Part shown: positions 1 through 5,633 of the stretch, one piece after another
How positions within the stretch are numbered: position 1 is the stretch's first letter
Layout: each line of letters starts with the position of its first letter
Source of the DNA: Sulfurovum sp.
GTDB lineage: Bacteria; Campylobacterota; Campylobacteria; Campylobacterales; Sulfurovaceae
DNA: 19,359 bases
Direction: 5' to 3'
Assembly: GCA_022729615.1 (NCBI GenBank)
Contig: DZAQ01000015.1
Span: 1-19,359, forward strand
Notes under the pieces: model-generated
The model's input: the letters and a program-made list of their open reading frames with translations, nothing else
The model's database searches: none
What the model was told of the DNA's origin: nothing
Translations under genes and position numbers: made by a program

Positions 1-584
1 TCAACGGCGATGCGAACATTTTTGTCCGAATCAAACCCGCACTCCGCTCCACAGATCACGGTCCCTATCAAGTAATATTTTCCTGACGGCACGCCATAAA
101 AGGCAAACGCGCCATTTTCGTCCGAAGCTGTAAATCTCAAATAGTTATAGAGCCTTGTATCCGCCTCGCCCATCTTTTGCCCATCAAGATAGCTCTTCTC
201 ATACCACTGGCTAGAGTAACTTGTGACAGGGTTGAGATAGAGTCTTGTTTTGTTGCCCATGATCTTCTTTCCATAGACATCCTGAAGATAGACGCTCCCT
301 TGGATGGTCCCTTTTCCGCTCCTTGGCAACAGTTGGTATTCCGCCTCAGGAAATGCGATTCTCTGCAACACTCCCTGTTGCGCTCCGCCATCTTGGGTGC
401 TGGAGACATCCTTGCTCAAGTCAGAGACATCAACCCCCTCATACTCATCCGCATCCACATTTTTATTCTCTTCCCAAAGTACATTTTTGGCTATCGGAGC
501 ATCCGGTCTCTTTGTCCCTCCGACACAACCGCCCAAAACAAACATCGCCAAAAAAAGCGATACTACTTTCAATCCTTCTCTCAT
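1..584 (-). CDS. Putative lipoprotein with a carboxypeptidase-regulatory-like beta domain (3' part cut by window edge)
   Basis: Reading the minus strand from an ATG at 582-584 gives 194 residues without a stop up to the window edge, so the C-terminus is missing. The N-terminus is a lipoprotein signal: basic start, hydrophobic stretch, then a lipobox ending Leu-Gly-Gly-Cys with Cys20 as the lipidation site. A polar, acidic linker follows. From about residue 92 the pattern G-T-I-Q-G-S-V-Y-L-Q-D, then F-T-A-S-D-E-N-G-A-F-A-F-Y-G-V-P-S-G-K-Y-Y-L, resembles the carboxypeptidase regulatory-like / prealbumin-type beta-sandwich that many secreted proteins carry. I infer an envelope lipoprotein; its partner and function are not recognisable. 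An upstream ATG at 590-592 is closed at once by a stop. A purine-rich GGGGA precedes the chosen start, and a TATAAT box lies just upstream, so it is probably transcribed separately from mnmE. Confidence 0.8.
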   Translation of the reverse strand, partial: MREGLKVVSLFLAMFVLGGCVGGTKRPDAPIAKNVLWEENKNVDADEYEGVDVSDLSKDVSSTQDGGAQQGVLQRIAFPEAEYQLLPRSGKGTIQGSVYLQDVYGKKIMGNKTRLYLNPVTSYSSQWYEKSYLDGQKMGEADTRLYNYLRFTASDENGAFAFYGVPSGKYYLIGTVICGAECGFDSDKNVRIAV

Positions 585-611
585 TCCCTCATTCCCCTAA
601 TTGTTTTGGTG

Positions 612-617
612 ATTATA
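612..617 (-). promoter_or_regulatory. Probable -10 box of the lipoprotein gene promoter
   Basis: The 66-base gap between mnmE and the lipoprotein gene contains a perfect TATAAT on the minus strand, about 28 bases before the start codon. No convincing -35 box is visible, which is normal for sigma-70 promoters of Campylobacterota. A short leader of roughly 20 bases with a GGGGA ribosome-binding sequence would follow. Confidence 0.55.
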
Positions 618-650
618 GCTTAATCCATTTTGATTTTTACTATACTCTCC

Positions 651-1991
651 CTATTTGCCAAGACAAAATTCACCAAACATAGTATCAAGTATCTCTTCGC
701 TGTCGTATGGCTTGGAGATCGAGGATACCCACTTGAGAGCATCTTGGAGATGGTAAGAGAATATCTCCAGCATCCCCTCCTGCAGAGGTGCCATGGACTC
801 TTGGACGGCAGCTTTGGCATGTTTGAGCGCCTCGATTTGGCGGGTAGAGATAAGCATCAGCTCTTCACCCTGACTGAGAGAATCAAGTATTTTTCCAATC
901 TGATCAGTCAAAAAACCAAAATCTCTCTTCGCGCTCACTTCGATAGGCTCAAACCGCATCAAAGGAGCGATATCCAATATTTTGGGCAGATCGCTTTTGT
1001 TGATGCCGACAACGAGATATTTTTCGGAGACACTCTCCAAAAGCGCAACGATTTGCTGATCCTCATCATCAAAAGGGCGGCTCCCGTCAAAAAGTGCGAT
1101 CACCATGTCAGCCTCTCCCAGTGAATCCAAAGAGCGCTCGATCCCGATCTTTTCGATAGCATCTCCCGCCACCCGGATCCCCGCCGTATCGATCAGCCGT
1201 ATGATGTGCGATCCGATCCGCACCTGCTCCTCTATCGTATCCCTTGTGGTGCCGGCGATCTCGCTGACGATAGCTCGATCATAGGATAAAAGCGCATTAA
1301 GCAGAGAGCTTTTGCCCACATTGGGCTTGCCGATGATAGCTACTCGAAACCCCTCTATAAGCCCTCTTCTTCGATAGCTGCTCTCAACGATTTTGTGCAT
1401 CTGCTCGGTCAGATGTGTCAACTGCGCGCTAAGATTGCGCAATATATCATCCGGTATATCCTCTTCGGCATAGTCTATCATCACTTCAGAGTAAGCAAGG
1501 GCCCTCAAAAGCGCTTCGCGAGACTCTTCGACAAAGTTTTTCAGCTCACCCTTGAGGTGCCTCGCCAAAATCTTGACCGCATCAGCACTCTTTGCCTCTA
1601 TGAGCATCGCTGTTGCTTCTGCTTTGGTCAGGTCAATTTTATTGTTGAGAAACGCCCGCTTTGAAAATTCACCCGGTGTAGCCAACCGTGCGCCATACTC
1701 AAGCACCGTATCGAGGATCTCTTGAGCGACGATCAATCCGCCATGACACTGAAACTCAATGATATCTTCACCGGTAAAACTTTTTGGGGAGGCAAAATAG
1801 AGCAAAATAGCCTGATCTATCAGAGTATCTCTTTTGTTATAAAGGGAGGTAAGAAGCGCTTCCCTTGGGCTAATTTGCTCTTTGCGGCTTATTTGGAGGG
1901 CTATATGAAGCGAAAGCGGACCGCTGAGTCTTACAATCGCGATAGACGAGACGCCATGTGCAGTCGCAATGGCTACGATTGTGTCAGACAT
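651..1991 (-). CDS. mnmE: tRNA uridine-5-carboxymethylaminomethyl modification GTPase MnmE
   Basis: MnmE (TrmE) works with MnmG to modify the wobble uridine (U34) of certain tRNAs in the cytoplasm, using formyl-tetrahydrofolate, GTP hydrolysis and FAD. The 446-residue protein has the family's usual length and layout: an N-terminal folate-binding domain (about 1-118), a helical domain, and an inserted G domain (about 215-375). G motifs are visible: P-loop G-K-P-N-V-G-K-S at 221-228, T-T-R-D at 248-251, D-T-A-G at 268-271, N-K-S-D at 331-334 and a SAK-type G5 at 353-355. The protein ends Cys-Leu-Gly-Lys, the conserved C-terminal C-x-G-K signature with catalytic Cys443. It starts with ATG and overlaps the end of jag by 8 bases, which suggests translational coupling. 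It is the last gene of the rpmH-rnpA-yidC-jag-mnmE operon. Confidence 0.98.
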   Translation of the reverse strand: MSDTIVAIATAHGVSSIAIVRLSGPLSLHIALQISRKEQISPREALLTSLYNKRDTLIDQAILLYFASPKSFTGEDIIEFQCHGGLIVAQEILDTVLEYGARLATPGEFSKRAFLNNKIDLTKAEATAMLIEAKSADAVKILARHLKGELKNFVEESREALLRALAYSEVMIDYAEEDIPDDILRNLSAQLTHLTEQMHKIVESSYRRRGLIEGFRVAIIGKPNVGKSSLLNALLSYDRAIVSEIAGTTRDTIEEQVRIGSHIIRLIDTAGIRVAGDAIEKIGIERSLDSLGEADMVIALFDGSRPFDDEDQQIVALLESVSEKYLVVGINKSDLPKILDIAPLMRFEPIEVSAKRDFGFLTDQIGKILDSLSQGEELMLISTRQIEALKHAKAAVQESMAPLQEGMLEIFSYHLQDALKWVSSISKPYDSEEILDTMFGEFCLGK

Positions 1992-2853
1992 TTGACGGTG
2001 TATTGAAGTCGTTGATCACTATAAATTTGCGTTCATCTCTGCCGGTCTTCATCGCCACATACTTATGGGGAAACTCCTCTCGGAGCTGCTCAAGCGCAAT
2101 TTGTGCCAATATGCCGTCAAGAGGACGGGTTTTTGCCCTTCCGTTGAGATGTACCTGTTCAATAACCGGTTTGATATAGTTGCGGATCATCTCTTGCTGT
2201 GTCGTCAAAAATTGGGCTATTTCAAGCTTCAAAAAGAGATTATATTTGCTATGAAGCCAATTAAAAAGCATATACGAAAGGGCATTATACCGATACCCCT
2301 CCTTGCCTATAAGGAGTGCCGCGTCATCTCCATCGATGAAAACGAGAGCCGCATTCTCCACGACATCAACCTCTATCCTATCGATAGCGAAACGGCTGTG
2401 AGAAAAAAGTTCTTTGAGCTGCGCCTCTATCTTCTCCGCCAACTCCAGATTGTTGTTGGGCAGTCTTTGCTGTTGGTCTCTCTCTTTTTGATCAAAAAAA
2501 CTCCCCAATACAGCGTCATCTTGCTGGGTTATATTTTTATTGAGCTGATGCTTCTCTTTTTGTTTTGACTCATTTTTGTGAGCAGTACTGTTTTCGGAAA
2601 CTTCTTGCTTCACAACTGTTTCAATAGTTTGTTCTGCTGCTGCTGCTTTTTTTGAAGGTTCATCTGATTTTTTGATATCACCCAAATCCAATTTGCACTC
2701 AGCCACGATAATCGCACTCTTCTTGAAGAGCCCAAAAAGACCCTTTGAGGGGTGTTGGATCACCTCATAACGCAACTGAGTGATAGAGCAAGAGAGTTGG
2801 AGTGCAGCTTTTTCGTACGCTTCGGCCAGTGTAGAGGCCTCGATTTTGATCAT
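1984..2853 (-). CDS. jag: Jag/KhpB-family RNA-binding protein (Jag-N, KH, R3H-like)
   Basis: Jag proteins (KhpB/EloR in Gram-positives) are RNA-binding regulators usually encoded beside yidC; the Helicobacter pylori member HP1451 is known as a modulator of a VirB11-type ATPase. The 289 residues show a Jag-N domain (about 1-50, with K-G-L-F-G-L-F), a charged low-complexity linker rich in Lys, Gln, Glu and Asn (about 55-130), a KH domain with the loop G-K-E-G at 183-186, and a C-terminal R3H-like region (about 240-283). The R-x3-H pair that names R3H is not visible (the aligned stretch reads L-A-Q-I-A-L), so this domain looks degenerate. A TTG lies immediately upstream in frame, but the ATG at 2851-2853 has GGGGG at good spacing and is preferred. 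The gap to yidC is 10 bases, and the gene overlaps mnmE. Confidence 0.92.
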   Translation of the reverse strand: MIKIEASTLAEAYEKAALQLSCSITQLRYEVIQHPSKGLFGLFKKSAIIVAECKLDLGDIKKSDEPSKKAAAAEQTIETVVKQEVSENSTAHKNESKQKEKHQLNKNITQQDDAVLGSFFDQKERDQQQRLPNNNLELAEKIEAQLKELFSHSRFAIDRIEVDVVENAALVFIDGDDAALLIGKEGYRYNALSYMLFNWLHSKYNLFLKLEIAQFLTTQQEMIRNYIKPVIEQVHLNGRAKTRPLDGILAQIALEQLREEFPHKYVAMKTGRDERKFIVINDFNTPSNV

Positions 2854-2863
2854 CAAAGCCCCC

Positions 2864-4462
2864 TTAACTCTTACTGTGTTCTAGGGCAGCGGCGATCTTG
2901 TGCTTCTCATAGGCGCTGTTTATATAGTACTGTTGCGCGATAGAGAGTATATTGTTCACAAGCCAATAGAGAACCAATCCCGACGGGAATGTCACAAAAA
3001 ATATCGTCATAAGTACAGGAAAATATTTGAATATCTTCTCCTGCATAGGGTCTGTAAAATTATTTGGAGTGATCTTTTGCTGGAGATACATCGACGCACC
3101 CATCAAAAGCGGCAAAATATAGTATGGGTCCATCTTTGAGAGATCTTCGATCCAAAGTATCCAAGTCGCACCCTGAAGCTCATCGGCATTGAGCAAAACT
3201 CTATAGAGGGCAAAAAAGACAGGGATTTGCAGAAGCATTGGCAAACACCCGCCCATAGGATTGGCGCCGTGCTTTTTGTAAAGTTCCATCATTTTGGCGT
3301 TCATCTTTTGAGGATCGCTTCCATATTTCTCTTTCAGCTCTTTCATTTTTGGAGCCAAATCTTTGAGCTTTTGCATAGAGATCATACCCTTGTATGAGAG
3401 AGGAAAGAGGATCAGTTTGACAAGAATCGTAAAGAGAATAATTGCCCAACCCCAGTTGCCGACATACTCATTGATCCACATGATCACTGCAAAAAACGGC
3501 TTAGCAAGGAAGGTAAACCATCCATACTCGATCACATCCGTCATCTGAGGGTCGAGCGCATGAAGAGCCCTATACTCTTTGGGTCCGATATATCCGTGGA
3601 GCGCTACCTCTTGATCGCCTTTCACAAATGCCAAAGGATTGTCACCGCCCTCTTTGGCGACAGTGACATTCAATCCTTTGCCGCTCTCCAAACTGTAGAG
3701 AACCGAGGCATAATAGCGGTCAAACGAGGAGACAAAACGGGCATTCTCGAAAACTTCATCGCCCTTCGCATCACCATCCTCGATCGTGTTTATCACCCCG
3801 TCACTCTCTTTGACGAGCGCACCCTTGACCACCATATATATTGAGGTATCCGCGATCGGTCTTTGACCGGGAGTGAAAAAATACTCTGCAGGATTTGTCG
3901 TTTTGATCTTCAAATCATAGTGCCCGTCAGCATAAAAAGTGATCTCTTTGGTGATCGTCAGATTGGTCAATTTTTGAGTCAAAGTTATTGTAGCAGGAGT
4001 ATTTTGGATATCAACTTTTGATGATGAAGAGGTGTAGGGCACTTTAAATGCTTCTTCATTGAGAACTCTGTCTGCAAATCGCACCTCCAATGGCTTGATA
4101 CCGCTCGGATCAAACAACTTCAGATTCTTTCCATTTTCATCTTTATACTTCTCCTCCATGAGGGTCGCTTGTGAAATGCGTCCGAACTCATCTATGAGCA
4201 ATGTGAATTTTTTGCTTGAAATAGCAGTCAAAATATTTCCGCTCTCCAAGGGAGCTGTAGGCGAATTGGTGACAGCCCCGCTAGTAACTGCTGAAACCGG
4301 AGTTTGACTTTGAGGGGCAGCTTTCTCCTGGGGGGTTGCACTCTTCTCTTGAAGAGTTTGCGATGATTGCGGAGGTGTCAAAAAATAGCTTGAACCGATA
4401 AATACCAGTAATGAGAGCGCTAAAGCGATAAGAAGTCGTTTTTGAAGATCTAATTGTTCCAA
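2864..4462 (-). CDS. yidC: Membrane protein insertase YidC
   Basis: YidC inserts and folds inner-membrane proteins, alone or with SecYEG. The 532-residue protein has the Gram-negative layout: N-terminal membrane anchor (about 8-28), a Pro/Gln/Ser-rich linker, a large periplasmic P1 beta domain (about 75-310), then the conserved core of five membrane segments from about 315 to the C-terminus. The core shows the L-F-P-L-S-Y-K motif, the cytoplasmic helical hairpin with L-A-P-K-M-K-E-L, and N-P-M-G-G-C-L-P at 401-408. The hydrophilic-groove position that is Arg in Escherichia coli is Lys349 here; a positive charge is kept, as in many other bacteria. The start codon is TTG, with AAAGG seven bases upstream; I see no better ATG. 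It lies 47 bases after rnpA, with no yidD between them, and 10 bases before jag. Confidence 0.97.
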   Translation of the reverse strand: MEQLDLQKRLLIALALSLLVFIGSSYFLTPPQSSQTLQEKSATPQEKAAPQSQTPVSAVTSGAVTNSPTAPLESGNILTAISSKKFTLLIDEFGRISQATLMEEKYKDENGKNLKLFDPSGIKPLEVRFADRVLNEEAFKVPYTSSSSKVDIQNTPATITLTQKLTNLTITKEITFYADGHYDLKIKTTNPAEYFFTPGQRPIADTSIYMVVKGALVKESDGVINTIEDGDAKGDEVFENARFVSSFDRYYASVLYSLESGKGLNVTVAKEGGDNPLAFVKGDQEVALHGYIGPKEYRALHALDPQMTDVIEYGWFTFLAKPFFAVIMWINEYVGNWGWAIILFTILVKLILFPLSYKGMISMQKLKDLAPKMKELKEKYGSDPQKMNAKMMELYKKHGANPMGGCLPMLLQIPVFFALYRVLLNADELQGATWILWIEDLSKMDPYYILPLLMGASMYLQQKITPNNFTDPMQEKIFKYFPVLMTIFFVTFPSGLVLYWLVNNILSIAQQYYINSAYEKHKIAAALEHSKS

Positions 4463-4509
4463 TGTAATACCTTTATGTCATCACCAATAAGTCACGACGC
4501 TTATAAATT

Positions 4510-4830
4510 TTATTCGGTCTGCTGCAACAGGGAACACTTTTTAAGTGTAAAGAGATATGTTTTTTTTAATTCTAAATAATTTTTTTTCAAAAGAAGCGGT
4601 TTGGCTACAAATACATAGCTTCCGCACAAAATAGAATCAATTTTTTCGATAAACAGGGCGCGCATAAGTCGTTTTGCCCTATTTCTTTGAACCGCATTTC
4701 CTACCTTTTTACCGGCAACAAATGCCACCTTGTGATCACTGCTGTTTTTAAAAAAGAGTACAAAATCAGGCGTATGCCAAACTTTGCTAGCCTGCTTATA
4801 GACGATATCAAACTCTCTGTTGGTTTTCAA
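4510..4830 (-). CDS. rnpA: Ribonuclease P protein component
   Basis: RnpA is the small basic protein subunit of RNase P, which together with the catalytic RNA removes the 5' leader of precursor tRNAs. The family signature is clear: R-E-F-D-I-V-Y near the N-terminus, F-V-A-G-K-K-V-G-N-A-V in the middle, and the RNR motif Q-R-N-R-A-K-R-L-M-R. The given start is a TTG at 4828-4830, yielding 106 residues. The frame stays open upstream to a TAG, and the upstream residues (I-S-R-I-K-Q-F-I-R-L) look like the normal family N-terminus, so translation may begin earlier. An ATT at 4855-4857 lies inside the 3' end of rpmH, six bases after GGGAG. The gap to rpmH is 14 bases, or a 13-base overlap with the longer start. 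The C-terminal third is AT-rich and Leu/Lys-rich. Confidence 0.93.
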   Translation of the reverse strand: MKTNREFDIVYKQASKVWHTPDFVLFFKNSSDHKVAFVAGKKVGNAVQRNRAKRLMRALFIEKIDSILCGSYVFVAKPLLLKKNYLELKKTYLFTLKKCSLLQQTE

Positions 4831-4844
4831 TCGTATAAATTGCT

Positions 4845-4979
4845 TTATACGGCTAATCTTTTTCTCCCTTTGGCTCTTCTAGCAGAGATCACTTTTCTCC
4901 CGTTTTTTGTCTTCATTCTCGCCCTGAAACCGTGTGTTCTTTTTCTAGGCGTATTGTGTGGTTGGTATGTTCTTTTCAT
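4845..4979 (-). CDS. rpmH: 50S ribosomal protein L34
   Basis: L34 is a small, very basic protein of the large ribosomal subunit. The reading frame on the minus strand encodes exactly 44 residues, the family's usual length, beginning M-K-R-T-Y-Q-P-H-N-T-P-R-K-R and ending G-R-K-R-L-A-V before TAA. The middle contains T-H-G-F-R-A-R-M, the L34 signature. The ATG is preceded by GAGAGGG at a spacing of eight bases. It is followed directly by rnpA, as in most bacteria, and heads the rpmH-rnpA-yidC-jag-mnmE operon. One difference from many bacterial L34 proteins is Asn instead of Lys after His8. The identification is essentially certain from sequence and context. Confidence 0.98.
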   Translation of the reverse strand: MKRTYQPHNTPRKRTHGFRARMKTKNGRKVISARRAKGRKRLAV

Positions 4980-5061
4980 GCCAATAACCCTCTCTTTTTA
5001 TTTTGATTCTCTCAATAGCACTTACATAATATGAGGTGAATGTTGAGTTTTAGGTCGGTAT

Positions 5062-5067
5062 ATTATC
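5062..5067 (-). promoter_or_regulatory. Candidate -10 box of the rpmH operon promoter
   Basis: The 114 bases between the GGDEF-like gene and rpmH contain GATAAT on the minus strand, one mismatch from TATAAT. No -35 box is visible. A leader of about 75 bases would precede rpmH. Other AT-rich hexamers in the same gap could serve instead, so placement is tentative, although a promoter for the strongly expressed rpmH is expected here. Confidence 0.35.
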
Positions 5068-5093
5068 CAATGATCGCTTAATATAGGCTGTTA

Positions 5094-5576
5094 TTATGAC
5101 AATGAACTAAAATCAATTCCTCCAGCCCGCTCACTTGGATCTTGCTTGTTTGTCTTCATATAATTTTCATAGAGACGAAAAATAATTTGATGTACTGTAT
5201 AGCGTGACGAAGATACTGTCATAACATTACAACTTATGGGATGTGTCTGCTTTTCGATACTTAAAAGACGGGTAATCCTCTCGGCAAAACGATACCCCCC
5301 TTCCACATCTGTCTCTTGACATACGATGGCATAAAGCGGATCATTCCCTTTTATTGGTATAAGTATATCCGTCTCCCGCTTTTGCCCTCTCAGCCATGAC
5401 TCAAAATCATCAGTATCTGACTGTATTAAAATATATGAAAATTTTATTTTCTCCCTATCAAGAAAATAGAGCATCAGATCGGTAATTTTTTTGAGGGACT
5501 CTATCATCTCAAGTCCAACAAGGAGCTCATTTTCCGAATATATCACTTTGCCTCTTTTGACTGTTTCACTGCTCAT
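5094..5576 (-). CDS. Small protein resembling a degenerate, shortened GGDEF (diguanylate cyclase-like) domain
   Basis: This 160-residue protein has no signal peptide or membrane segment. I see a distant resemblance to the GGDEF fold. F-S-Y-I-L-I-Q-S-D-T-D-D-F (46-58) looks like the first strand and metal-site region. R-E-T-D-I-L-I-P-I-K-G-N-D-P (67-80) aligns with the strand leading into GGDEF. L-Y-A-I-V-C-Q-E-T-D (81-90) follows, and then G-Y-R-F-A-E-R-I-T-R-L-L (94-105) matches the A-x-x-x-A-E-R-I-R helix. In this alignment the catalytic GGDEF becomes K-G-N-D-P, and the helical segment between the first strand and the signature is shortened, so cyclase activity is unlikely. This is inference from pattern only. 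The gene has a strong ribosome-binding site (AAGGTGG), its own well-formed promoter, and sits between tamB and rpmH. Confidence 0.7.
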   Translation of the reverse strand: MSSETVKRGKVIYSENELLVGLEMIESLKKITDLMLYFLDREKIKFSYILIQSDTDDFESWLRGQKRETDILIPIKGNDPLYAIVCQETDVEGGYRFAERITRLLSIEKQTHPISCNVMTVSSSRYTVHQIIFRLYENYMKTNKQDPSERAGGIDFSSLS

Positions 5577-5604
5577 CTTGCCACCTTTGTTTTGATGTTG
5601 TCAA

Positions 5605-5633
5605 ATTATAACTGATTTTATGAATATTGTCAC
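5605..5633 (-). promoter_or_regulatory. Promoter of the GGDEF-like gene, with both -35 and -10 boxes
   Basis: On the minus strand GTGACA (5628-5633) is separated by exactly 17 bases from TATAAT (5605-5610), a near-perfect sigma-70 arrangement with a single mismatch in the -35 box. The -35 box overlaps the tamB stop codon (5630-5632). Transcription would begin near 5598, about 22 bases before the ATG. This is the best-formed promoter in the window. Confidence 0.65.

Noticed and set aside
2635..2653. GCA triplet repeat followed by seven A (minus strand) in jag, possible slippage or phase variation.
   Set aside because: It lies in a low-complexity linker, is short, and the frame is intact; phase variation in this phylum usually uses long G/C tracts.
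5040..5093. Possible chromosomal origin beside rpmH (a TTATCCAAT sequence resembling a DnaA box).
   Set aside because: Only one poor match is present, there is no cluster of boxes, and neither dnaA nor dnaN is nearby.
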